From Aliiglaciecola sp. 3_MG-2023 (GTDB taxonomy: Bacteria > Pseudomonadota > Gammaproteobacteria > Enterobacterales > Alteromonadaceae), in contig NZ_JAUORV010000013.1 of the NCBI RefSeq assembly GCF_030548205.1, forward strand, positions 62,001 to 126,000: a stretch of DNA of 64,000 bases, in the 5' to 3' direction. This document shows, one piece after another, positions 46,134 to 54,551 of the stretch. Both the position numbers and the translations under genes were made by a program. Each line of letters begins with the position of its first letter. Positions within the stretch are counted from its first letter, which is position 1. Under the pieces are notes generated by a model. That model was not told where the DNA came from. It worked only from the letters and a program-made list of their open reading frames with translations, and made no database searches.

Positions 46134-46547
46134 ATGATTAATAATAAACTACTCACCCTTGCGGATCGCTCTGCAATTACCTTATCTACGTTATGTGTTA
46201 TCCATTGCCTGCTCTCTCCCATCATTCTGCTTGTTTTACCAACCTTAACTAGCCTTGCGATTCTTGACGACGAACATCTTCATATATGGCTACTTTATGG
46301 GGTTGTTCCCATCAGTATTTTTGCCATTACGTTTGGCTATGTTCACCAACGTAGTATGCCTATATTAATTACTGCGTTGATAGGGCTGGTAATTTTAGTA
46401 CTAGCAGGCGCACTCGGACATGATGTTTTTGGTGAAACGGGTGAAGCAGTAGCCTCAGTTATTGGCGCTGCATTAGTGGGCTTTGGACACCTTCAGAACT
46501 TGAAGCGCCGAAAAACTAGTTTTGCAGATTACCAAGCCATCAGCTAA
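46134..46547 (+). CDS. MerC-family membrane protein (second copy)
   Basis: A 137-residue inner membrane protein with four hydrophobic segments, similar along its length to the product at 40704: the shared pattern is LSTLCVIHCLLSPIIL, then VVPISIFAITFGYVHQRS, then LGHDVFGETGEA. The CVIHC metal motif is kept. It lies 133 bp after zrgA and 52 bp before a DUF1826 gene, and probably belongs to the zrgA transcript. A role in zinc movement across the inner membrane is suggested by both contexts, not shown. Confidence 0.85.
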   Translation: MINNKLLTLADRSAITLSTLCVIHCLLSPIILLVLPTLTSLAILDDEHLHIWLLYGVVPISIFAITFGYVHQRSMPILITALIGLVILVLAGALGHDVFGETGEAVASVIGAALVGFGHLQNLKRRKTSFADYQAIS

Positions 46548-46599
46548 ACCCATTTTGGAGCCTAAAACTTTCCCTAAAAACAGATTAAATGAGGTTTTC

Positions 46600-47274
46600 A
46601 TGCAAGCAGCCACAGTATTAACTACCAACAATTATGATGATTGGGAGCGACACTCTGTATGTTCAAAAGAGGTCGATATATTGACCCAGATTTATAAGCA
46701 AAGTGTCAATATGGCGATCTGGCAACGCCAGTTATCCTCTTCAGTAGTCGCTGACGTTGAAAGCCTGCTGGAAACGACGTCTTCACTAAATATATCAGCC
46801 TTTATTGATGCTCAGAATATAAGTATGAGTATTCGTGAAGCGCTTAAATTGTATAACACAGGGGATGCGTTCATAGCGAGTACAACCGAACTGGTAGATA
46901 TGTTTTGTACTCTATTTGAGCTTGAAGAGGTCGGTTTCCGGTTACGGATACTTGATGCCCCCATGTGTCCACGTTTTCATGTGGATCACGTGCCGTGTCG
47001 GTTAGTGACCACCTTTGCAGGAAATGGCACTCAATGGTTGGAACATAACAAGGTAAGCAGAGATAAATTAGGTCACGGCAGTAAAGGTTTAGAAGACGCT
47101 GTTTCAGGATTGTTTGCTCAACAAACAGACATACAATCCATGGGCACGGGTCATGTAGCTCTACTCAAGGGCGAAACATGGATGGATAATGAGCTTGCTG
47201 GTGTGGTGCATCGCTCACCTGCCTATGAACCGAATCAAAAGCGCTTGTTACTCACCTTAGATTTTGTGAATTAA
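46600..47274 (+). CDS. DUF1826 domain protein
   Basis: A 224-residue protein without signal peptide or membrane segment. The family mark is FHVDHVPCRLVTTFAGNGTQ, with closely spaced His, Asp, His and Cys residues that could hold a metal, and near the end HVALLKGETWMDN and GVVHRSPAYEPNQKRLLLTL. The arrangement HxDH plus a later His and Arg recalls cupin or 2-oxoglutarate oxygenase sites, but that is only a resemblance. DUF1826 genes recur beside COG0523 GTPases in zinc loci. ATG 46600 is chosen because GAGG lies five bases upstream; the open frame from 46522 overlaps merC. Confidence 0.82.
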   Translation: MQAATVLTTNNYDDWERHSVCSKEVDILTQIYKQSVNMAIWQRQLSSSVVADVESLLETTSSLNISAFIDAQNISMSIREALKLYNTGDAFIASTTELVDMFCTLFELEEVGFRLRILDAPMCPRFHVDHVPCRLVTTFAGNGTQWLEHNKVSRDKLGHGSKGLEDAVSGLFAQQTDIQSMGTGHVALLKGETWMDNELAGVVHRSPAYEPNQKRLLLTLDFVN

Positions 47275-47314
47275 ACCAATTAATGGCGTCGCACATCATC
47301 AGGTTGGTATAAAC

Positions 47315-47340
47315 CGGTTAGCTTAACCTAACCGATTTTG
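47315..47340 (+). terminator. Terminator after the DUF1826 gene
   Basis: CGGTTAG (47315-47321) and CTAACCG (47328-47334) form a 7 bp stem with a six-base loop, followed by ATTTTG. Confidence 0.65.
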
Positions 47341-47351
47341 CGGCCAAATAA

Positions 47352-47945
47352 CTACTCGTAAACTTCAATATTATCCAATGTCATCGCGTAAGCAGATGTT
47401 CCGGTGTCATTACTGGTAGTTTCAATATTAATAGTACCCTCAAACCAAAAGGCGACATCGAGTTGAGTCACTTTGATCCCTTCTTTAAACCTGCCATGGA
47501 TCATTTGATTGGGTGGCGGGGGCGGCATATGTAAACAAGCGCCAAAATAAGGGACGATAAAAAACTCCACCACGCGACGCTGTTCATCTGAACTAAGGGG
47601 GACAATAAAACCTGGAATTCTGACCTGTTTTTTATCAAAACTTTGGATGATGCGAGTTGATGTTAATGCTTGCTCAAATCGTTCGGCGTTTTCGCTCTTC
47701 TGTTTCATACCTGATAACGCTTCTACAGAATCAAGCTCACTGCCGTCTTTAATTTCAACCAGAAAGTCAGGGGGATCGAGCAGAGCATCAAGATCACTCT
47801 TGGGCATTAACTCTATCCATTCCACTTCATCATAAGTTGGATTGCTTGCCGCTTGAGTTGATGTAAACGCAAGCATCAACAAGAAAAGGAACCCACCACG
47901 ATAATAACGACTCAAAGTAATTTTTCTGTTCAACTTTATTCCCAC
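47352..47945 (-). CDS. DUF3299 (COG3495) exported protein
   Basis: A protein of up to 197 residues with a signal peptide (YYRGGFLFLLMLAFTSTQA) and the DUF3299 core QVRIPGFIVPLSSDEQRRVV, then EFFIVPYFGACLHMPPPPPN, which carries the conserved Cys-x-His and proline run. Function unknown; the Cys and His could bind a metal or form part of an active site. The GTG at 47945 has no suitable ribosome site; a TTG at 47933 with GGGA six bases upstream may be the true start. It is convergent with the zinc island. Only a poor Zur-like sequence is found upstream, so its membership in the regulon is unproven. Confidence 0.82.
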   Translation of the reverse strand: MGIKLNRKITLSRYYRGGFLFLLMLAFTSTQAASNPTYDEVEWIELMPKSDLDALLDPPDFLVEIKDGSELDSVEALSGMKQKSENAERFEQALTSTRIIQSFDKKQVRIPGFIVPLSSDEQRRVVEFFIVPYFGACLHMPPPPPNQMIHGRFKEGIKVTQLDVAFWFEGTINIETTSNDTGTSAYAMTLDNIEVYE

Positions 47946-48308
47946 TCTTAAATATTAGTTAGTACAAATTTTCAACTTAAAGTCTAAGAACGTTATATCA
48001 TAATAATAAAGCTCTAAGAAAGAATAGATCATGCTTTTAGTTTGCAATTTGCGGTCGTTGGTTTATCTATTGCGACCAATTGGCACTTTGAACGCTGCTG
48101 TTCGCTTTTTCATCGATAAAACTTGACCACAACAAGATCATTTTGCTAGTTTGATAATCGTGTCTTTTGGCAATCGAGTTTATTTTTCTGCCAAAACTTC
48201 CTTTATGAAACGCTGATTTGCTCCTTTTTTTCTGTGCTGAAATCCACACGAATGACAGCTGTCACGTTTTTATAAATCTCACATTCAACTGACAAATTAG
48301 GCATTAAA

Positions 48309-48770
48309 ATGAAGAAATTAACTCTTTTTCTTGGGTATTGTTGCGTATTGTTCTCAGCATATAGCTTTAGCTGTCAGTATCACGACTACGGGACAAGTAA
48401 AATTCCAACGTTTCCACCGCTGTCACCTGAATTACACCCAGTCATGTTGCAACACTTTAAGCCACCAGCAGGCGCGCCACTGAAAGTCACACTTTCCACT
48501 GAAGATACAATCTCGGGCGGGAAAGGAGCCTTTACCATTAGCTATAACATCCACCCTGATTATCACAATGTAAAAGCGGAAGTGGTCAGTAGTAAAGGGG
48601 TTAAACTGCTGGACAATAGCACTATGTATTTAACCCGAATCCAAGGCAACCAGTCGGTCAGATATCAAAGTATTTCCGGCGATACTCAAAAAGTGCGAGT
48701 TCGCATCTCTGCTGTTCGCAGAGACACACCAATCATCGTTGAAAAACGCATCACGCTGTCGTCAACTTAA
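48309..48770 (+). CDS. Small exported protein of unknown function
   Basis: I do not recognise this 153-residue product. It has a signal peptide (MKKLTLFLGYCCVLFSAYSF), a His-containing mature start CQYHDYGTSKIPTFPPLSPE, and then beta-type segments (VTLSTEDTISGGKGAFTISY, YHNVKAEVVSSKGVKLL, KVRVRISAVRRDTPII) that look like one immunoglobulin-like domain. Only AGGC precedes the ATG. It is a single gene after the DUF3299 gene, which is divergent from it. Confidence 0.7.
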   Translation: MKKLTLFLGYCCVLFSAYSFSCQYHDYGTSKIPTFPPLSPELHPVMLQHFKPPAGAPLKVTLSTEDTISGGKGAFTISYNIHPDYHNVKAEVVSSKGVKLLDNSTMYLTRIQGNQSVRYQSISGDTQKVRVRISAVRRDTPIIVEKRITLSST

Positions 48771-49130
48771 CCAGCGTTTCCCTAACCCCGCAGAATATGA
48801 AAGGCCTGCGGGTTCATCCTTGGTGCCTTTCCCCTCTATAAAAATCCTTCAACATATCTATTTTAGTTAAGGCCATCTTGTACCTCTGCATCAAGCACTA
48901 TGTTATAGTTTTATTCTCTTTGCCCACAAATTAAGAAAATTATTTTCTAGAAAAATGATCTAAAATCTCCCAACTTACGTTTATATTAGGTTGAGTTTGA
49001 AACGTGAACGGCAAAACGTTAATTTGCCATTAACAACTGGTAAATTTATTCTCCATTCAACTATAATTTTCATATTAAACGCTTAATTTAGATCTATCAG
49101 TGAGATAAATTTCGAAGGACAAACATTGCG
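48771..49130. other. Intergenic region before the hybrid kinase
   Basis: 360 AT-rich bases; AAGGAC near 49116 serves the GTG start of the kinase. A GTTATA near 48902-48907 recalls a Zur core but the flanks do not fit. I see no gene or hairpin. Confidence 0.45.
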
Positions 49131-51182
49131 GTGCGTAATCTAAAACAGCTGTATCAAATCACCTCAGATAATTCCCTTTCAAATTCTGAAAAAATGGTTT
49201 CGTTATTGAAACTAGGTGCTGAAGTATTCCACTTGGATTTGGGAATTATTAGTGAAATTGTTGACGAGATTTACACTGTTAGGTATGCCATTTCCCCAGA
49301 CGATGATCTACTCCCAGGAACAACATTCGATGTTGCTGAAACTTACTGTTTGCATACCCTAGAAACCAATCATGCGCTGTCTTTTTATCATGCAGGGAAG
49401 AGCCGAATCGCCCAGCATCCTTGTTACAAAAATTTTGGTTTAGAAAGTTATATAGGTGCTCCGCTGATAGTCGAAGGAAGACGTTATGGCACCATTAACT
49501 TTTCTGCTAGCGCTCCTCGTTCAGTTCCCTTTAGTCAAGAAGACCATGATTTTATAGAGCTACTTTCACATTGGGTCGCCAATGAAATTGCTCGTTACGA
49601 AAAAATCGATTTGCTTCAGGCTCAGCAAAAAGCGATGACTCGACAACAGAATATCTTGGAGCAAATGGGGCAGGTTGCTGATGTTGGAGCATGGGAACTG
49701 GATTTAATTAAAAATAAATTGTTTTGGTCAGCGGTAACTAAAAAAATTCACGAAGTTGACCAAGATTATGAACCTGCTTTAGAAGAAGGCTTGAAGTTTT
49801 ACAAGGTGGGAGAAAACCAACAACGAATTACTTCATATATTAACAATGCAATAGCAAGTGGTGGACACTTTTCCGGGGAATTCGAGATCATCACTCAAAA
49901 AGGCACCGAGAAATGGATAACAGTAAAGGGCAAAGCAGAGCTAGATAACGGTAAATGTGTCAGGCTCGTTGGTGCTTTTCAAGACATTACTGACCAAGTT
50001 AATAATCGAATTCAGCTGGAGAGTAGACATAAAGAACTCTCTCTAGCCCTCGAAGCTCGCAGTTTATTCTTAGCCAACATGAGCCATGAAATTCGCACTC
50101 CCATTAACGGCGTGCTGGGCATGCTACAAATTTTGGAAAGTTCTCATCTTGATTCTAAGCAAAAAAAATTCTTAGGATTAGCCAAAGACAGTGCTACCTC
50201 TTTACTTGGCATTATTAGCGATATTTTAGACTTTACTAAAATTGACTCAGATAAATTAAACCTTGAAGAGGTAACCATAGATGTCAATCAGTTGCTCAAT
50301 AACTGTGTTGATATATTTATCCCTCGGGCACAAGACAAATCGATTGATTTAGTTAAAAATTTCGAAGCAACTAATAAAGTTGTTGCCATTTCCGACCCCA
50401 CTCGATTGCGTCAAATCTGCTCCAACCTGCTTTCTAATGCCATCAAGTTTACTCCTCAAGGCAATGTGAAAATTTCCAGCCATCTGACGGTACAAGAAGA
50501 TAACCGGGCTAAGCTCTCCATTACGGTTGAAGATTCAGGAATTGGAATGGAAAAAGTCCAGTTGCACAATCTTTTTTCACCTTTCAATCAAGCAGATGTT
50601 TCAACCACTCGTAAATTTGGCGGTACCGGATTAGGACTCTCCATCACACGCAAGTTATGTCAGTTAATGGGGGGAGATATTAGTGTTGAAAGTACCCCCC
50701 TCAAAGGCAGTAAATTCCAAGCTAACATCAATGTTGCCCTGGTGGATGATGTTGAGCAAATCTCAGGGGCATTAGGAGTAAAACCTTTAGTCAGCGATCT
50801 GAGCCACCTGAAAATTTTAATCGTTGAGGATAATGAAATTAATCAGGTAGTTATTGGGGAAATGTTAAAACAGCGACATATTCATTTCGACATCGTTAAG
50901 GATGGCACCGAAGCTTTATCAATTATGAAACATGCAATTAAATTTGATCGTCACTACTCCTTAATTTTAATGGATTGTCAGATGCCTAACATGGATGGTT
51001 ATGAAGCCACCCAACATATTCGGCAAATGTCGGCCCCCGCAGACAAAATTCCAATTATTGCCCTGACTGCAAACGCCATGTCAGATGAGCGAGAAAAATG
51101 TATTGCTTCTGGCATGGATGAATATCTTTCTAAACCCATTGAACAAGAAAAATTGTATTCCATGATAGAAAGGTTTAGCTAG
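49131..51182 (+). CDS. Hybrid sensor histidine kinase (GAF-PAS-HisKA-HATPase-REC)
   Basis: A 683-residue cytoplasmic signalling protein without membrane segments. A GAF domain (about 18-155, with GLESYIGAPLIVEGRRYGTI) is followed by a PAS/PAC domain (about 175-290, ending VRLVGAFQDITDQ), HisKA with His319 in MSHEIRTPINGV, the ATPase (about 425-540, SNLLSNAIKFTPQG and GGTGLGLSI) and a receiver domain with Asp615 in LILMDCQMPNMDG. The start is a GTG. No response regulator or transport gene is adjacent, so output and signal are unknown. Related GAF types often sense small molecules, redox or light. Confidence 0.9.
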   Translation: MRNLKQLYQITSDNSLSNSEKMVSLLKLGAEVFHLDLGIISEIVDEIYTVRYAISPDDDLLPGTTFDVAETYCLHTLETNHALSFYHAGKSRIAQHPCYKNFGLESYIGAPLIVEGRRYGTINFSASAPRSVPFSQEDHDFIELLSHWVANEIARYEKIDLLQAQQKAMTRQQNILEQMGQVADVGAWELDLIKNKLFWSAVTKKIHEVDQDYEPALEEGLKFYKVGENQQRITSYINNAIASGGHFSGEFEIITQKGTEKWITVKGKAELDNGKCVRLVGAFQDITDQVNNRIQLESRHKELSLALEARSLFLANMSHEIRTPINGVLGMLQILESSHLDSKQKKFLGLAKDSATSLLGIISDILDFTKIDSDKLNLEEVTIDVNQLLNNCVDIFIPRAQDKSIDLVKNFEATNKVVAISDPTRLRQICSNLLSNAIKFTPQGNVKISSHLTVQEDNRAKLSITVEDSGIGMEKVQLHNLFSPFNQADVSTTRKFGGTGLGLSITRKLCQLMGGDISVESTPLKGSKFQANINVALVDDVEQISGALGVKPLVSDLSHLKILIVEDNEINQVVIGEMLKQRHIHFDIVKDGTEALSIMKHAIKFDRHYSLILMDCQMPNMDGYEATQHIRQMSAPADKIPIIALTANAMSDEREKCIASGMDEYLSKPIEQEKLYSMIERFS

Positions 51183-51222
51183 CCCCGATTAATCAATCAA
51201 GGCTAGCGCAATTGTTAGATGT

Positions 51223-51606
51223 CTATTTTGTTTTAGCTTTGCTGGCTTTAATATTTTTCGCAATTTCTTGAAATTCATAAGTAGGATAAAATTCAGTAGT
51301 AAAAGATCCCCATGCAGATTTTTCTACTGCCAAGTTCAAGGTTCGCAGATCTTTAGGTGAAACTCGCAACGTGATTACCTGCCCTAATCCCATCGCTACA
51401 TACCAAGATTCGATTTTCATTCCTTCAGGGGGAAATGATTGCCAAAATTCGTTTTTATCTTGGATGGCTTGCAATTCAGTCAAACTTTTGTCTTGCTGAT
51501 GTTTTAGGATTACGGTCACTAAAACACTTTCGCTATCAATACTAGTATCCTCAGCATTGGCAGTAAAACTAAAGAGTATAAACAGGGTTATTAAAAGATA
51601 TTTCAT
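51223..51606 (-). CDS. Small exported protein of unknown function
   Basis: A 127-residue protein with a signal peptide (MKYLLITLFILFSFTANA). The mature part has VLVTVILKHQQDKSLTELQA, QSFPPEGMKIESWYVAMGLG and WGSFTTEFYPTYEFQEIA, a pattern I have seen in uncharacterised exported proteins of marine bacteria; no function can be given. It ends in a Lys-rich tail. The genes on both sides give no clue: a hybrid kinase ends 40 bp away on the opposite strand. Confidence 0.75.
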   Translation of the reverse strand: MKYLLITLFILFSFTANAEDTSIDSESVLVTVILKHQQDKSLTELQAIQDKNEFWQSFPPEGMKIESWYVAMGLGQVITLRVSPKDLRTLNLAVEKSAWGSFTTEFYPTYEFQEIAKNIKASKAKTK

Positions 51607-51728
51607 ATTGCCTCCAAGGCATAATCAATTGCTATTCAAAAACAATCACTGTGGGTATTATTAAGAATAGCAATTTAGCATGGAAGCGTCTGAATAAAAG
51701 ACAAAGTTAGACTATGAACCTTCTGAGA

Positions 51729-52223
51729 TTACGAGTCCCAACGTTGTTTATCTTGTTCTGAGGCGCTTTCTTGACACTCACCGACAAGTTCAGTTCTGCT
51801 GCGCATTTGCGAATAATCCAGCTCAATAAAGCCATGTCGACAATACTCTGTTTCAGCCAGTTTCTGTTCTAACAAATCCATTATAGCTTCACGCTTTTCT
51901 TCATCTGATCCGCCTTCACTACGCTGCACAGAATCTACTAGCGAACTATCCTCCTGTGAGCCAGATCGACCACGACCAGTTTGGCCCTGTCCAGAACGGC
52001 CGCCACCGCCTTTTTTACCTTCGCGTTTTCCTTCACCGCGTCCACCACCGCCACCGGCCTTTTCCTGCTGATAAAATATTGCGACAACGAAGCGTTTCGA
52101 ACCATCGGAATGAATTTCTGTTGTAAATTCATTTTCTGCTTCCTGATGCCTCTCATGCCTGCCAGCGCAAGCTGACAAACCCATGACTAAAAATACAGTG
52201 ACAAATAAATAGCGGTAAGACAT
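51729..52223 (-). CDS. Gly/Arg-rich lipoprotein of unknown function
   Basis: A 164-residue protein with a lipoprotein signal MSYRYLFVTVFLVMGLSACA (lipobox LSAC). A folded-looking segment FTTEIHSDGSKRFVVAIFYQ is followed by a low-complexity Gly/Arg/Lys/Gln region (about residues 56-95) and a C-terminal part with two cysteines (TEYCRHGFIELDYS and LVGECQES) that may form a disulfide. Not recognised. The next gene on this strand, 122 bp on, encodes another small exported unknown. Confidence 0.72.
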   Translation of the reverse strand: MSYRYLFVTVFLVMGLSACAGRHERHQEAENEFTTEIHSDGSKRFVVAIFYQQEKAGGGGGRGEGKREGKKGGGGRSGQGQTGRGRSGSQEDSSLVDSVQRSEGGSDEEKREAIMDLLEQKLAETEYCRHGFIELDYSQMRSRTELVGECQESASEQDKQRWDS

Positions 52224-52597
52224 AAATCGATTTCCAAAGAGGTGAACTAAAACGGCTATGTCTGTGACCTAAAGGATAAACATAGGTTCAACCAAAATGT
52301 TGCATTCCGATCCTTTTGCCATTTTAGATTTACTGAACAACTTAATGCGCTACTGCATGCTTACACTGCTTTAGTCTAATAGAATAACCGCTGATTTAAA
52401 CTACAATTAGCGTTACTGAGGTTAAGGATTTTAATACCTAAAGTTTTATTGGTAACAATAAAAAATGAAGATAGTGAAAGTTTTCAGTAATTACACAGTT
52501 CTTAACTAGTCGAATATTGAAGTTTACACCTAGGTTTCTAAACCGTTGTTTTTCAAATTGAAACTAAATTTAACCCATATGCTTTTAGGTCATTAGT
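52224..52597. other. Intergenic region between lipoprotein and nrtS-like genes
   Basis: 374 AT-rich bases between divergent genes. I see no clear operator, hairpin or small gene; only AGGT nine bases before the ATG at 52598. Confidence 0.45.
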
Positions 52598-52792
52598 ATG
52601 TCTACCGCACAGCAATTTAAGACAGCAATTATAATTAGTATTGTAGTAGGCACATTACTGACGCTGATAAACCAAGCAGAAGCCATTTTTGGTGATGCAG
52701 AACTCGTTTGGTTCAAGGTCATCCTTACCTACATAGTGCCCTTTTGTGTATCTATATACTCAAGCAGCGCAGCCCGAATGGCAACCAAGTAA
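52598..52792 (+). CDS. nrtS: NrtS-like nitrate/nitrite transporter
   Basis: A 64-residue membrane protein with two hydrophobic helices, FKTAIIISIVVGTLLTLINQ and KVILTYIVPFCVSIYSSSAA. This matches the NrtS family: VGTLLTLINQ followed by a mid-protein loop and LTYIVPFCVSIYSS. NrtS proteins take up nitrate and nitrite as small oligomeric carriers in cyanobacteria. AGGT lies nine bases upstream. A chemoreceptor gene follows 57 bp downstream on the same strand, so the two may be one transcript. Confidence 0.78.
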   Translation: MSTAQQFKTAIIISIVVGTLLTLINQAEAIFGDAELVWFKVILTYIVPFCVSIYSSSAARMATK

Positions 52793-52849
52793 ATACCAAC
52801 CCTAAACTTGTAGATGGCCTAAACAGTCTATCTTTAAACTGGAAAGAGC

Positions 52850-54499
52850 ATGGATATATTTAATAAATTTAGTATCAATACACGTTTACTTATTGGCTTC
52901 AGTGTAGTCATTTTGCTAATGATAATACTAACGCTGGTTGGCATTTATCGCGTCAATATGATCGGTAGCACACTAACGACTATGACAAACGTTAATGTTG
53001 CTAAACAAAGGTACGCAATAAACTTTCGTGGTAGTGTCCATGACCGCGCCATCGCCATACGCGATCTGGCAACAGCAGACACATCAGCGTCGGTAAACAC
53101 CTTGGTGAGTGACATTGAAAGGCTGGCTGAATTTTACCGTTTGTCCAATGACAAAATGCAAACTATGCAAGCCTCCGGTACGGCTTTTAGTGGGCAAGAA
53201 AATACCATATTACAAAAAATCGATTCCCTTCAACAGCAAACCGAAAGGGTAATACAAGACGTCATAAGCTCTAAAGTCGCGCAAACAAACGCGGATGCTT
53301 TAACCCTGCTTAAAAATGGCGGGAGCCAGCTCTTTGTGCAATGGTTGGAAAGTATTAATGCATTTATTGATTTACAAGAAGCTAAAAACATCGAGGCTAC
53401 CCACGATATTTTAGAAAATGCGGCCACCTTTAAGACCACTATGCTGCTCCTCACCCTTAGCGCGTTGATACTTGCGATTTTAGTGGCCTACATCATTGCC
53501 AATAGTGTGAAAGCATCACTTGGGGCTGAGCCTGCTATCGCAGCAGCGTCTCTTACGAAAATAGCACAAGGTAACTTGGTGCAATCACTCAGCACTAAGT
53601 ATGAGTTTAGTATGTTAGCCACTATGTCCAAAATGCAAGAACGACTGCGCAAAACCGTATTGGAAATTGTTGGAGCCTCACAAGACTTGAAACAGCAGTC
53701 AACCGTGGTAACTCAAGGGTCAAACGATATTCTCCTACTTGCTCAAGAACAAGATCAGTTAACGGTAAGCACCCGAACCCGATTAAGTGACATGAAAGAA
53801 AATATCTTGGTGGTATCTGAAACCGCTTCCAAAAACAAAGTCAATGCCAAACGCATGGTGGAAAGAGCCAACAACGGCATAGACTCTATGTCTTTAAGCG
53901 TAGACGCCATGAAAAATGTCGCTACAACCGTCTCTCAAGCGGTTGATCAAATAAGCAAATTAGAAGCACTCACCAATCAAATCGGCGGCATCACCAATGT
54001 GATCAACGGCATATCTGATCAAACGAACCTGCTTGCCCTGAATGCGGCGATAGAAGCTGCTCGTGCAGGTGAGTCTGGCCGTGGCTTCGCAGTAGTAGCA
54101 GATGAAGTTAGACAACTCGCGCTGCGCACAGGCGAAGCTACCAGTGAAATTCAATCAACCATCGAAGAAGTCCAACGAGAAACATCCACTGCAGTAACTG
54201 TTATGCAAAATACCTTACCTAAAGTCGAAGATGGTCAGACAAAAACGCACAATGCCATGGGCTTATTAGAGGAAATTGAAGAGAGTGCGAATAGCTCTTA
54301 TAGCAATGCGACTATAGTGGCCGACACGGCTTCTGACCAGGTAGATGTGATAGCCACCATAAATGGAGTGATGGCACAAATAGATGAAATCAACAAGAAA
54401 ACAGTCCATTCCTTAGAACAGAACAACGCAGCCACCATAGCCTTGGATAAACTTGCAGAAAAGCTCAACAAAGAGGTGGGATTCTTTAAAACAGCCTAG
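52850..54499 (+). CDS. Methyl-accepting chemotaxis protein
   Basis: A 549-residue transmembrane receptor. TM1 is at about 13-35 ([20 protein letters not shown]), a helical periplasmic sensor of about 155 residues follows (four-helix-bundle type, with [20 protein letters not shown] near its start), TM2 is at about 196-216, then a HAMP-like linker, and a signalling domain from about 290. The hairpin tip [20 protein letters not shown] with [12 protein letters not shown] is perfect. No CheR-binding pentapeptide at the C-terminus. GGAAAGAG lies shortly upstream. The upstream nrtS-like gene suggests nitrate or nitrite as a cue; that is inference. Confidence 0.9.
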   Translation: MDIFNKFSINTRLLIGFSVVILLMIILTLVGIYRVNMIGSTLTTMTNVNVAKQRYAINFRGSVHDRAIAIRDLATADTSASVNTLVSDIERLAEFYRLSNDKMQTMQASGTAFSGQENTILQKIDSLQQQTERVIQDVISSKVAQTNADALTLLKNGGSQLFVQWLESINAFIDLQEAKNIEATHDILENAATFKTTMLLLTLSALILAILVAYIIANSVKASLGAEPAIAAASLTKIAQGNLVQSLSTKYEFSMLATMSKMQERLRKTVLEIVGASQDLKQQSTVVTQGSNDILLLAQEQDQLTVSTRTRLSDMKENILVVSETASKNKVNAKRMVERANNGIDSMSLSVDAMKNVATTVSQAVDQISKLEALTNQIGGITNVINGISDQTNLLALNAAIEAARAGESGRGFAVVADEVRQLALRTGEATSEIQSTIEEVQRETSTAVTVMQNTLPKVEDGQTKTHNAMGLLEEIEESANSSYSNATIVADTASDQVDVIATINGVMAQIDEINKKTVHSLEQNNAATIALDKLAEKLNKEVGFFKTA

Positions 54500-54551
54500 C
54501 TTGGTGAAATATCACCGCACTTAAAAAACCAGGCTGTAGGGCTTTATTTTT

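Noticed and set aside
47989-48010. Possible Zur box upstream of the DUF3299 gene
   Set aside because: It has GTTATA but the flanking five bases on both sides do not match the four good boxes.
48067-48249. A 60-codon minus-strand frame between the DUF3299 and unknown exported genes
   Set aside because: No ribosome site and the composition looks random.
48895-48916. Possible Zur box before the hybrid kinase
   Set aside because: Only the ATGTTATA core matches; the right half is not palindromic, the site is over 200 bp from the gene, and the region is AT-rich.
51178-51207. Terminator between the hybrid kinase and the exported unknown gene
   Set aside because: A 7 bp stem GCTAGCC/GGCTAGC exists but has a 16-base loop and no T-run.
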